A stretch of DNA of 64,000 nt. Origin: Tachypleus tridentatus (lineage: Eukaryota > Arthropoda > Merostomata > Xiphosura > Limulidae). Numbering within the stretch: position 1 is the stretch's first letter; each line of letters begins with the position of its first letter. The position numbers and the translations under genes were made by a program. This document shows, piece after piece, positions 11,370 through 25,000 of the stretch. Below the pieces are notes generated by a model, which did no database searches, was not told where the DNA came from, and worked only from the letters and a program-made list of their open reading frames with translations. The DNA is taken from NCBI RefSeq assembly GCF_004210375.1, contig NC_134834.1, positions 151,189,009 through 151,253,008 of the forward strand, read 5' to 3'.

Positions 11370-12909
11370 TAGAGTCACTAATGTTTTGTATGTGATAACT
11401 ATTAAATGCCACTTATGTTTTGTATGTGATAACTATTAAATGCCACTTATGTTTTGTATGTGATAAGTATTAAATGTCACTAATGTTTTGTATGTGATGC
11501 GTATTAAATGCCACTTATGTTTTGTATGTGATGCGTATTAAATGCCACTTATGTTTTGTATGTAATGCGTATTAAATGCCACTGATGTTTTGTATGTGAT
11601 GCGTATTAAATGCCACTTATGTTTTGTATGTGATGTGTATTAAATGCCACTTATGTTTTGAATGTGATGCGTATTAAATGCCACTGATGTTTTGAATGTG
11701 ATGCGTATTAAATGCCACTGATGTTTTGTATGTGATGCGTATTAAATGCCACTGATGTTTTGTATGCGATGCGTATTAAATGCCACTTATGTTTTGTATG
11801 TGATGCGTATTAAATGCCACTGATGTTTTGTATGTGATGCATATTAAATGCCACTGATGTTTTGTATGTGATGCGTATTAAATGCCACTGATGTTTTGTA
11901 TGTGATGCGTATTAAATGCCACTTATGTTTTGTATGTGATGCGTATTAAATGCCACTTATGTTTTGTATGTAATGCGTATTAAATGCCACTGATGTTTTG
12001 TATGTGATGCGTATTAAATGCCACTTATGTTTTGTATGTGATGTGTATTAAATGCCACTTATGTTTTGAATGTGATGCGTATTAAATGCCACTTATGTTT
12101 TGAATGTGATGCGTATTAAATGCCACTGATGTTTTGAATGTGATGCGTATTAAATGCCACTGATGTTTTGTATGTGATGCGTATTAAATGCCACTTATGT
12201 TTTGTATGCGATGCGTATTAAATGCCACTTATGTTTTGTATGCGATGCATATTAAATGCCACTTATGTTTTGTATGTGATGCGTATTAAATGCCACTGAT
12301 GTTTTGTATGTGATGCATATTAAATGCCACTGGTGTTTTGTATGTGATGCGTATTAAATGCCACTGATGTTTTGTATGTGATGCGTATTAAATGCCACCG
12401 TGTTAACTGCCACTGATGTTTTGTATGTGATGCATTATTAAATGACACTGATGTTTTGTATGTGATGCGTGTTAACTGCCACTGATGTTTTGTATGTGAT
12501 GCGTATTAAATGCCACTGATGTTTTGTATGTGATGCATATTAAATGCCACTGATGTTTTGTATGTGATGCAGTATTAAATGCCACTGATGTTTTGTATGT
12601 GATGCGTATTAAATGCCACTGATGTTTTGTATGTGATGCGTGTTAACTGCCACTGATGTTTTGTATGTGATGCGTATTAAATGCCACTGATGTTTTGTAT
12701 GTGATGCGTGTTAACTGCCACTGATGTTTTGTATGTGATGCGTATTAAATGCCACTTATGTTTTGTATGTGATGCGTATTAACTGCCACTGATATTTTGT
12801 ATGTGATGCGTATTAAATGCCACTGATGTTTTGTATGTGATGCGTATTAAATGCCACTTATTTTTTGTATGTGCTGCGTATTAAATGCCACTGATGTTTT
12901 GTATGTGAG
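11370..12909. repeat. 34-bp minisatellite, about 45 copies
   Basis: Tandem copies of a 34-bp unit built on 'atgttttgtatgtgatgcg' plus 'tattaaatgccact' with few substitutions (cacttat/cactgat, gtgttaactgcc, tgcatatt). The array begins with variant units near 11370 and its last unit ends about 10 bp before the predicted synaptobrevin splice acceptor at 12918-12919. The unit is not a multiple of three, so no repeat protein is implied. Confidence 0.95.
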
Positions 12910-12919
12910 AAGGTCTCAG

Positions 12920-13006
12920 GAAACTGGGAGAGAAGGAGGGGAAGTAAACCCCCAGCATCAGGCTGCTTCAAAAAGAGTTCAGCAATCCCAAGCACAGGTG
13001 GATGAG
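12920..13006 (+). CDS. Synaptobrevin exon (N-terminal part and SNARE start)
   Basis: 29 codons in phase 0, ending [10 protein letters not shown] before the donor gtatgt at 13007. The acceptor is ggtctcag (12912-12919). There is no clear polypyrimidine tract because minisatellite sequence fills the upstream side. An acceptor at 12912 (gagaag) is a weaker alternative. Confidence 0.85.
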
Positions 13007-16000
13007 GTATGTTCAGTATGTGTAGTAAGATAGTTTTATCTTTAAAGATTTCCTCAAACTAAGGCTGGAAACTCAAAACCTCAAATATTGTTTTATTAAA
13101 GTTATTACTGTATGGTCAAACTGTTATGTTTACAACCAGTACATGATTTGGACTCTATGTAATGTTTTTTGCTTTAAATATTTTCATGTAATTAAAGATG
13201 CTGAGTTTCAGATAAAGATGTTTGTTTGTACTTACAGAAGGATTGAATGTATTTTGTATATATGTATTTTGCATAGCACAAACTCTTGAATTTAAGTCTG
13301 AACTTTATACCAGAAAGAAAGATATACTCAATACCTGTCTGTGGTTGCTAAAAGGGAAAAATATTCACTAGAAACAGTTGCCATTGGCACACACAGCATC
13401 TCTGAATACTAAATTTATTGGATGATGAATCATTTAAATCAGAAGAATTATTTGAAAGTTTATTCACCTGCTGTTTTATAGTTCAAAATTTTGGTTGTCA
13501 TAAAAAAAAAATTTGAAAGGACTCGTAGTGGAAATAAGTTCATGATCTGGGCTTCCACTAGAAAAATAACTCTCTTAACCACTGTGACTAAACAAAGTAA
13601 TTTTCTTTCAGCCACAGTGACAGTTGTTTAGCCACAATTTTAGGTCACCAAAAACTGTGTGGTGCGTGACTTTTAATATGCATCAATTCCATCCAGTAAA
13701 AAATAGTTGTAATGATGTGAAAATCTACAATACATTAAGTTTGGTACTATTTTTTTATTCTCCAGCAATCTTTCCCACAAAAAAAAAACAAAATAATAAA
13801 ATAAACATGATAAAAAGGAAAATAAAGAGACACATTTCTCAAAATAACACAGAAACAAAAAAAAAAAAAGAGTAAAAACTAGAATACAGTAGCATGACTA
13901 GTAAGTTGATAAATGCAATGGCAGCTCTTCAGCCAAATCATTTTCAACAGAAGATGTGGTAGAAATTGACACCTGAGGTTCTGAAGTACATTTTTTCAAC
14001 AGGGAATGGTACCCACGTCTGTCTTTGTGAGTGACCCAGTATCTGAATGTAGAGTTGAAGTTAAAATGACCTAAAGGTTTGGACTCCATGGATATGTTCA
14101 GTAACATTTCTGTCTTGGTCACAGACAGATTGCTCCTGTTTTAATGCTGTTGTACCTACTAATTCCCTGCTCACAGTCAACAGATGTAACTGGAATTATT
14201 AATCCAATTGCTGCAAGCTGAGACAGATTTGGAAAAGTTTGATGGCTCTGGTGGATGTATTCCTTGTAGAAGTTCTTCATATCTCTGTTTTTGTGAGCAT
14301 CCTGTTCCATTATGTTCCTTGGTAGCAGCCATTCAGTCAGTGCCTCGTCCTCATTGACGAAGGGAGAGAAGTGCTGGATGAGTTTCTTCAGATCATCCTC
14401 ATCAGATACTGCTCTGCTGTGACATGGGCTAAATATTGAAAAAAATGACATGATGTTAGTGTCTGGGAATGCTACTTGTAGTCTTGTGACCACCTCTTCA
14501 AGAAATGACTCAGCAGCTGATCTGTACTTTTCATGTTGTTTATCATTATCTTTGATGTCATGGCCTCGGTAAGAAGTGTAACCACTGGCATCAGGAGCTT
14601 GTGGGAGTTCCTTCAGTGCAGTCTGTGTGTAAGGACCAGGGATGTGTACCAGCGACTAAATTGACAGAATTGACTCATCAATAATTGCTTTAGCCTGATC
14701 ATAAGATAAATCAGCTGTCTGTAGAGATCTTGACAAAAGTCCAAGAATGCCAACAGCATCAGCCAAAAAATGTGTCATCATGACAAAGCTGTAACATGAC
14801 ATTTGCTGGACTAGACCACGTAGCAAGGCTCGTCCTGGAGTACCACGTTCCATTGCTACAACCTGCAGGCAGCTTATCACAGATGCAATACAATTGACTA
14901 TTGCTTGGATGGAATAATTAAAAGAGAGCCATCATATGAAGAACACTTGCTTGATTTTGTTGCTTTTCTCTCCATGCAATGCTTTGCTCTCTTCCAGAAC
15001 CTGACACAACTTGGGAGAATATTTCAGGCTTTTTGCAAACTGGTTCAAAACTGAAATGTACTTCACATGGTATGGCACCTGGTTTGCTGCCTGTAATCTG
15101 TGTGCCAAACAATGAGTTGTATTTATCCAGGGTCATTCCTCCATAAATTTTGTAGCAACACCTGTTTTTATTCCCACCATGACATTTGCACCATCAGTTG
15201 CAAGTCCAACCAAGTCAACATCAAACAATCCTTGATCTGCCATGACTGAGTGCATTGTGTTGTAGATAGAATCAGCCCCAGTGTGGGTCAGCTCACGCAC
15301 AGCAAGGAATCGACTTGTAACCTCACCTAATGATGAAAGATACCTGATATAAATTATCAGTATAGAGGTGTTTTCTGCATCAGTTGCTTCATCTGCTTCA
15401 AGAGCAAAAAATGGGAAAGGCGATGCTTGAAAGTCTACCTGCATTTCATCCTGAACTACATGATTTAGGGCACTGTACATATCATCCAGAGACTGGCTGT
15501 GGGTGTATATGAAGCTCTCTGTTCCACTTTGTGACTGAGTCTGTAGTTTCTTTAGAGAGGTCACTCTCTGTTAAAAAATATATAAGAACTTGTGTTTTGA
15601 AATAAGACCACCAATTAAAGTAATAAGCAAAGATATTTGGAAGAGTTGGCTAGCTACTTAATTTTTGATAGATATTTTCAAAATGTTTCACTTTTAGAAA
15701 ATTGTCAAATTGCCTTTTGTTTCAAGAAAATACTGTAGAAAACAAAGTATCTTATTAATACTAGAATGAAGAATATTCTTACACTGAATACTTGTAGTGA
15801 AAGGAGGGAATGAAACTTCACTGTTGGGATGGCTTCCTTTGCTTGTACAATTAATGTGGCCTTATGTGCCTGAATGCCACCTTTATACCCCATATACACA
15901 TTCACAGCAGCAGTTGACATGTCCTTCTTCAAAACTTGTGATGCTACTGCACTGTGATGATCTTTTGACCGTGCATACTTCACCGTGTCGTCTTTTTTAG

Positions 16001-19000
16001 GATTAGCAGCAGTTTTCCCAGTGGTAGCATAAATATTTGTCCTCTTGTTGTCCATGCATAATTTGCAATGAAATGTATTTTGTTGGGAAACATGTTCCAG
16101 CCAAGGAAACTGTGAAAACCAAGTTTCTTTAACAACTCTGTGAAAATCACGGGCATATATTTTTTTTCACACCAACAGTCTGATCACTGCTGCAAGCTTC
16201 AGTTTCTTCAGAGCTGTCTTTTCTTTTGGAAGTGGATTTCCCACCATCAGTTGGTGTTGTTGCTTTGACCTTCTTTTGAAAAAAACTTGATTTATCTAAC
16301 TGTTTAGACGTCTTTTTATCTGATCTAGGAGTTGTCATGATCTCAATTCAAACACATGTCAAACGAAACTTGGATTTTTCCACTTTGATACAGACCATAT
16401 GCTGGTTTGATCAAAGTCAGGTTTACACTGATTACTGTTTGTGTACCACAGGCAGAATCAAACATGTAGCATAAGAAATGAAAATAAAAGAAATCATTAG
16501 CACAGATGAGTAATTTTTTTTTTAAAAGTTAATTTGTTCGTTGTCATATCCCTGAAATCATAAAAATACATATATAAAGAAAATATAGATTACAGTCAGT
16601 GGTAGTTTTTAAAGATGTTTCTTGTTTCTTCAACTCGCTGGGGGGCACCTCTGGTCATTTGTCATCATTAATGGCATGGATGGCGATAAAAACCATGAAA
16701 GCTGTTAGGACCTAAACTTGAGTAGAATAAATAAAGGAAAACCATCCAAGACCAAAAAATTATTATTTTTCGCTACTGTGGCAAAACCAACACTAAATTT
16801 TTTAGCCACAGGCTGTTTCTTTTCGCCAGTGGTGATGTAGCTAATGGCTAATGGAAGCTCAGATGTTAAAACCCTTGAGAAATTTTAATATTTATTAAAT
16901 AAAAAAAATCCAGTTATTTTTAAAATGTTATTTTGTGAATGGAAGCTGAAGATGGAATACTAAACCTAAGGTTTAGGTTTTAACAGTACTCACTCTGATC
17001 TGTGTTATTACCTGTTAAACTTCTGGTGAAGAGAAAGTCAAGTCTGTTACAGGAAAATGCAAGGAACAAACATAAGTGTTTAAAGTGATTTTAGGTGTCA
17101 AAGAAACAAAGCAAGTAAACATTTAAAAAAAAACAACACAGATAAGATATTTTTTGTAACTACTATTTTTATTGGTTGTTCAGGTAGTAGATATTATGCG
17201 TACCAATGTGGAGAAAGTACTGGAAAGAGACCAAAAGTTATCTGAACTGGATGACCGTGCAGGTATGAATACTTTCTTCTATGTATATTTTTGATAAATA
17301 AGCCAAGGAAATGTGTAGCATAACCAAGTAACTTTTTCATAATTTATTTTGGATAATATAATGAAACAGGATTTTTTTAATATGATTCTTCTTGCAGTCC
17401 AAAGTATTGTCACCAAACTTGTGGACTGAGTCCAAAGTACTACACATAACATAGTGTCTTGTGCTGCCCAGTTTAAATCAGTATAAATGCTTTTCAAAAC
17501 CATTTAATTATGATCTCATTTCCAGGTCTTGTTTAACCTGTACCTTTTTATTAGCAATAACTTATCTTTAAAGTAAAAATTATGAAACTGAATGTTTGTT
17601 TCTTTATCTTGATAATGGATAAAGAATGGAACACATAAACATTCAGTGTTTTTGTGATGGTTTTAGTATTCAGATTTAAAAAATTTTTAAACTTAACTAT
17701 ATTGCTAATTTGAAGTGTGTGTTTGGAAGTTGTGAAGGTAAGTTATTCATGAGTACCTAAGGTTATTTACTTGTCATCTTTTGTTATGGTGGAGATTATG
17801 ATCTTTCTAAGATATTACTATTTTTGTTAATTTCTGTAAATGCCTGGTGTTACAATATCACATAACTGAGCTTTAGTTGTTTAATACTGTAAATTATGAT
17901 GTATATAAAATATTATAGACAACAAAGGAACTTTCAATACTTAAAGGTTACTCATTGACAATCAACCCAAGGTAAAACTATATTGGAAATCCAATCTGTT
18001 TCCCAAGAAATCATAATTTCTCTATAAAGTACCTGTAAAGTATTTGTTTCTACTACTACCAGTGGCAGCACAATTCATAAGTCAATTACTAGGGTTGAAA
18101 AATAACTTTTAATTGAACTCTAGTGTGTAAAGTTATATCCTTTCATCTTCAGAATACAATGGAATGAAATTAGAGGCCATTAATAAAATCAACTTTTAGC
18201 CACCTTTTGTTAAAAGAAAATAATATATATAAACCAATTTCTATAGGATTTCTTTTCTATATGTTAAATACTCATTGTAACCTTTTGTTAAGCCTTCTAC
18301 ATCAGTTAACATTTTTCTTATACAAGGAGACTTAAAGCATACACAGTATTGGAAGTGAGGCCTAACTATTGACTTGAAATCAATATTTGTTTGTAAATAC
18401 ATTCTAAAGTTATTTTAGTTTTACTGCCATTAGTAGAGCACTGTCAGGATAATTTATTAAGTGAGTTTTTATCTGCATTTTAAAATAAATAGGTAATTTT
18501 ATTTCAACTATATCTGCAATAGTCAGTGTCAGCAAGGCCTTTTTCTTCAATGCCAGGGTTCGTCAGAGTGAAGGTTATGAAAGTTTTAGAATTACATTTT
18601 TGATAGACATTTTTAACAGGGTATTGTTTGTTTGTTTTTGAATTTTGGGCAAAGCTTCATGAGGGCTATCTGTGCTAGCTGTTTCTCATTTAGCAATTTC
18701 AGACTAGTGGGAAGGCAGCTAGTCATTACCACCCACCATCAACTCTTGGGCTGTTCTTTTTACCAGTGATTATTGGGATTGACTGTCACATATAATGCCC
18801 TCACAGCTGAAAGGATGAGCATGTTTGGTGTAACTGGGATTCAAACCCGTGACCCTCAGATTACAAAATGAGTGCCTTATCCACCTGGCCATGCTGGCCC
18901 ACAGGCAGGGTATTCATGTTGTATTGACTGTGGAATGGGCAGAAACTGCTAATATATATTTATACTAGTGTTTCTTAAGTAGGCAGTTGTCATCCATTTC

Positions 19001-22000
19001 ACATTCATCATAAGAAACAGTGGTGGTTGAGATGTTATTTGTATCAGAAACAAAGCTTTAATGATGTGAAGTAGGTTAACTCTAACTATGGTGATGGCTC
19101 ATTTTTCGTATGTTACAACCTTGATAAAATTGAATTATGGAATATCATATGTGCCAATAAACTTCACACCAAAACATAGTTTATATTTAAAATGTTTATA
19201 TTTAATTTTTAATTTCCAAAGTAAATATTCAAAGAATTCTCACATTTCATTATTGTGTGCTATATGATGCATCTGCACTTTGAGTTTTCCAATTTTAATA
19301 GTAGTTTTTTACAATTTTCAACCAATTAGAAACACAATCTGTACATAATTTTAATCTAGATTATAAAATTTAAACTTCATGCTTTTTGATTTGCTAAGAT
19401 ATAAATGAATTTGTGAAACCTACCAGTTAAGTTCCATTTATTTTTATCAATCTTCCAAGACTCATAATTAACTTTATGTGGCCAATAAACATCTTTATAA
19501 CCAATAGGATGAGTGGGTTTTCCTATATGTCAACTGTGTCACAAATACTGTAATATTGTCAGACAAAGTACTGGAACTAATATGTTTTTATCCTTTATTG
19601 ATTCCATTGAATGTAAAGATAAATTTAAAGACTTTGAGATTTAAACAATGGAAACCTTTTGATTTTCACTGTTCTTGCTGTTGGTAAAATTAAAAAGTTG
19701 TTAAAGTAATAATTATGGAAGACTGATATTTTTGGGTTAGTAAACAGGTATTTTGATAACTATGTGACCATTATCACTATTCCTTATTAAGCAGATTCTT
19801 ACAGGTCACGTATGTTTTACTTGTCAAGGTGTTTTGTTCCTAACAAATACAAGGAGTTTCAATGAAAGGCACCTTCATCCCACAGGTTGCAGATTTATAG
19901 TTATTTAAACTGGAATTTTCAAATGTCATAAATCTTTAAGAAGGATTGTCATAAAGCTTTGCATATCAGTGTCAATTATAGATAATAGCAGAAACACCAT
20001 AGGCAGTGGTATTTCATTAGGGGTTGACACTTGATAATGGGTTTATTAAGTTTATTAATTAAGAATGAACTCAGCTGTTCACTGACTGCTGGTGCCATCT
20101 ATTGAATGCAGTGAAAATTGTTTTAGAAAGTACTTTAGGTTCCAAGCTTATTTAATTTTGTTATAATTTTGAATGCTGTAGTTAAATCATAAGATAATGA
20201 ACATTGGGACAATTACATGACATGGTAGTTGTATTGTGATATACATGTTGTGAACATTCACCAATTTATACATATTAAGATGTCATGCTAATAAGAACTG
20301 TTTCCTTACAGATGCCTTACAGCAAGGAGCTTCACAGTTTGAACAGCATGCTGGGAAACTAAAAAGGAAATTTTGGTGGAAGAATTTGAAGGTGAGGTTT
20401 AGTAAAGAATATTTTTGTAAACCTGAAGTCTTAGATGTTAGGTTTAGTGAGTTGAACAGCCAGTTAAGTCGATGTATGCATTCATTATATGTAATGACTG
20501 TTTAGTAAGCTGGCAAAAGTGAAAAATAAACAGATTTGTAGTGATTATTAAACCCACTTTCTCATCACCAATTTTTAAAAAATGCTAAAACCTTAAAGTC
20601 TAATTACTAGCAGTGATGATGTGGTACATAATAAAGTTTAGTAATGCTCCATGTGTAACATGTCTGTTTACATTTATAAGTAAACACTCCTCTCCTAAAG
20701 GGCTCAGTTGTAAGTCTTAAGGGCTTATAATACTAAAACTGGGGTTTTGACATTTGTGGTGTTCACAGTAGAGAGAGCCCATTGTGTAGCTTTGTTCAAA
20801 ATCTCCAAGTTACTACTTATTAAAAAGAGGGTAGTTCACTTGGTTATGAGTTTTAATCTTCGACTGAGATACAGAACATAACTCACCACTTCCTTTTATT
20901 TGGTACTGATGCACCAATGTGTGGTCTGTGTGGCACTCAGGTCACAATCCTACATATTTTATTATCATGCTGTCGTTACAACGAAGAACGATGACGTCAT
21001 TTTAAACATATTTTTAAGGTAGGTTTGCCCTTGACATTAGCAAATGTCATAGGTGATATTGCCCACCTCACTTATATTTTTACATTTTTAAGAGCCATTA
21101 AGGTTTTAATTGGACTATATACTGTTTTAGCATGATTTCTTTTACACATTTTAATTTTTATTTTGGCCTGAATCCAGGACTGGAAAGGCCAACTTCAAGT
21201 GACTGACAGCAAGTTTGAACTTAATGCTTCAGTCTTCTTGGCAGGTCTTAATTTTACATATTTTTACCTTAATTTCCATATACCATTATAGTATACTACA
21301 TCTTGTTTGGCACAGATAGCCTAGTAGCTTTGCACTAGTAAACATGAAATACCTATCTACAAAGAGAACATAACATTTCATCATATTTGGAAAACTAAAT
21401 ATTACCGTTTGAACATGAACTGGCTCACTGATCAAAAAAGCACGTTTCTCTGTACATTGGTGGGAAGGTGTTTAAAAATACATTGTGTTTAGATATAGTT
21501 GTTCAAGGGTGATGTATTTTGAAAGAAAATTTATTAATTGTGTTAAGTCTAAGACAGCAAGTTTTTTGTTTAAATTCTGTGTTTTTACCAGAAGTAAAGT
21601 CTTTTTGTTATACCTCCCCACTGGTTCATTTATTTAAAAAAAAGAAAAAGAAATTGATATTATCTTCAAATTAATATTTTAATTTTGTTTTACTGGCTTT
21701 GAAAATACCAGTTTTGTAAACTGTTTTATCAAATAATATTTATTTTATGAAAACAGATACAACTTATTGATGAACTGGTTGTTTTTGTTGATAATAAATT
21801 GCACATTTTTTCACTCTGTTGGATTATATTGTATTTTATGATTTAAAGTTGTTATCATTCTAATTGTGGAATGCATTTCATTACTGAAAGGAGTTTTTCT
21901 CTAATTTTTTAGTTTGATTATATTTCTTTGTTGAAGAAGAAATTGGCTGATTAGGTATTTTTTGGTTTATGTGGTGGGAAAGTTTGGATAACAGTAGTAT

Positions 22001-25000
22001 TGTTCCTGTTTCAGATGATTGCCATAATGGTCATAATTGGTGTAATTTTTGTGGTGATAATTACAGGTAAATAAATGTTCTTTCTTACTAAGAGTTGTTT
22101 GTAGTAGGATGGAATTTTTGTTCATGGTGTGTGTGTGTGTGTATATATATTGTATAGTGGTTATTTACAGATCACAAGTAGGATAATTAATAAATGTAAT
22201 TTGAATGAGTATCTTCCAAGTGAGGAAGGTTAAATTATTCTTAAGTACACATAGTAGCATGAAATAGTGCTCATATTTGTATGTTTAAGTTGGAATTTAA
22301 AAAAGTCTAAACAAATGTCTAAATATTATAGCCAATATGATTTAGTGAAAGTGACTTTAATGATGCTTGTTATAGGTTTTTGTTTTCAAAACACAAAAGG
22401 TATTACTTGTTACGCTACTTAGAACCATGAATCTCATCGTTATAAGAAAATTGTATATATTATAAACTTAAGTGTTCATGTAATTGCTACCTAAAAGATT
22501 GTAAACTTTGGGAACTTGGAAAGAACAGCAGAACAACATAAATAAATGTATATATCTGTGTATTCAGAGAATCTAGGAACTTTAACACTCTTATTGTCTG
22601 TGGACTAAAAACTGTGATTTTTTGTAATAAAACTTGTTTTAATGGTCCAGTGCATAACAATCTACAGTCTACTTTGGCAATATAATTTTTGTATTTCTCA
22701 GATTATCTGTATTATTGGCATATTTATTTTGTTCATTTGCTTATATAAATGTATCCTGAATTAATTATATTAGAACAGCAAGCACTAATTAGATGTGCCT
22801 AGAAATCACATGATAGATAAGTAGGTAAACTTAACAACAATCTCATTTATAATTTAGGTATGTCTAGAAATCACTTCATGAATTAGTAAAACATTTATAA
22901 TCCAGGTATATCTAGAAATCACTTTATGAATAAGTAGGTATACATTTACAATCCACTTGTATCTAAAAATCACTTCACAAATAGGTAGGTGTATCTAGAA
23001 GCCACTTCCTAAATAAGTAAATATGCCTACCAATGATCACATTCTGTTTCAGTACATTACCTTCACAAATATAAATAACTATTATTGTTTAGTTCTGCCT
23101 TCTACATGCAAAAAACGTTTATATATGTCACAAGATTTCTATCTCCTCTACACAGGAATTTACTGATTCCAGTCCATCTCTCATAGAAATCACCATGTAG
23201 AAACCCTCCACCTATGAGAATGCATCATAATTTCATGATGCATGTGACTCCCTCTATTTAATTCTGCTAAACTGTTCCTTTTGGTTTGGAATTCTTTGTG
23301 TTTAGATTTTTTTTTTTCTCTTTTGGTGCTCCTTACTTGAATTATGATTTTAATGGTGTTTTTTTTTACATTGAAGAAATCTTTTAACTGAATTTTCCTG
23401 TATTTAATTTTCTCTCACACTTGCATATTTTACATCAAACAATTTTGTTTCATTTGCAGATTTCTTCAATGAATTTTGAGGTTCAAGTTCCCATTTATTA
23501 TCAAACCTAATTCACACTATTTTCACAGGTTAAAGATGGTGGAGTCTCATCATTACATTTTCTCCCATCATCCTTCATAAGATTGATCCTTATTTCCACC
23601 AGCCTTCTCCTCCTGAACTTTTCCCACTAATCCTTCTGAACAAATTGAACCTGTTTAGGCTTATGAATATTTCACCTTTTTACGCTACTGGATTTTGCTG
23701 TATTTTTTCACTACCCCTTCTGCAAAATCAGCTAGGCTTAGTATGTCATTTTTTTACATGATTTCTTAGGTTTGTTATGTTTTATCTCATTCCCTGTTTT
23801 TTGTGATTCTTTATTGCTCCCATGTTGGTATGTTTGTTGTTTTTGACTCTATCTGCACACAAGTGGCTACACTGCAGTTGGCATTTTCTGGATCACTCTG
23901 TGACCTTGTCCTGAATATATTTCTTGCTTCTTTCTTCTTGGGATTTCTTCATTTTTTCTTTTTTAACATGTTTTTGATTTTGTATCTCAGGCTCTAGAAT
24001 CTCTTTGGTTGCACGTTTGTTGCAATTGTAGCCACAACACGCCCATGTTCGTTTCTTATCCAGTCCTCATCAACCTGTCCCTCTGATTGTTTTATTCATG
24101 GGCATGTCACCAACAGTACCAGAAAGTTCCTGTCCTGCCACCAACCTTCTGAGGAGGTACAAGATTTTGACTGTTCCTCCTGTTTATCTTCTTTCTCAAG
24201 GCTTTCATTCCAGACTGGTTGTTGTCCTCATCCAAAGCTGGAGGTTAGGAGTATGTACTTACATCATTGTAAGTTTTAATCTGCCCCATTTTACCATGGA
24301 GTGATTTTTAACCATGATTTTTGAATATCTTGATATTTCATCACTTCTGACTTTCTCTTCACTTTCTTCTCCAAGGAATGATTTCCTTGTTTTATACACT
24401 GCCCTTCAGACTCGGCTCTATATAATTTGTTGAGCATTCAGAGTATTTGTTTGTTTGTCACTTATTTGCTCTTGGGTTATGCTTTTCTTTTTCTGTGGTT
24501 GACTGACTAATGTTCAGTTTTTCTGAACTGGAGTTTGCTGGCTACTCTTATTAACTGCTCCTCAAGGCAGCTATAATGGACTGTTAGTCAAGTTGAAATC
24601 CTTACTGGACCTATCCAATGTCTTCTATATTTGAGTGTTTTTCTTTTCCTACACATCTTAGTTAGGCCCACTATTCTCCTCTTCAAGTTTGTTTGATGTA
24701 TCTTTTATGTGATTACAATGAACAAAGTTGTATCATTTTAGGGGATGCTATCTTCTGTGTTAGCACTTATCTTCTTAGGTTGGGCTATTTTCTGGGCTTT
24801 TCATGACTAATGGAAATTTGCAGGGATCCTTTGTTGGCTCTTATTACCTTTCCTCCTACTCTTGTCGTTGATTGGTGTTTAGATATGACTTGGATGTTGG
24901 TTGGCATTCTACTTTCTCCAGTTTTCCACTTTTCATGTACAAATCCCTTTGGGAATGGATGGTGTAGGTGGTTCCAACTGGAAGGTTTGAGGTTTTTGGT

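Noticed and set aside
12851-13033. Open frame starting in the minisatellite and entering the synaptobrevin exon
   Set aside because: The first 23 codons are repeat sequence. The homologous part starts at the splice acceptor at 12920.
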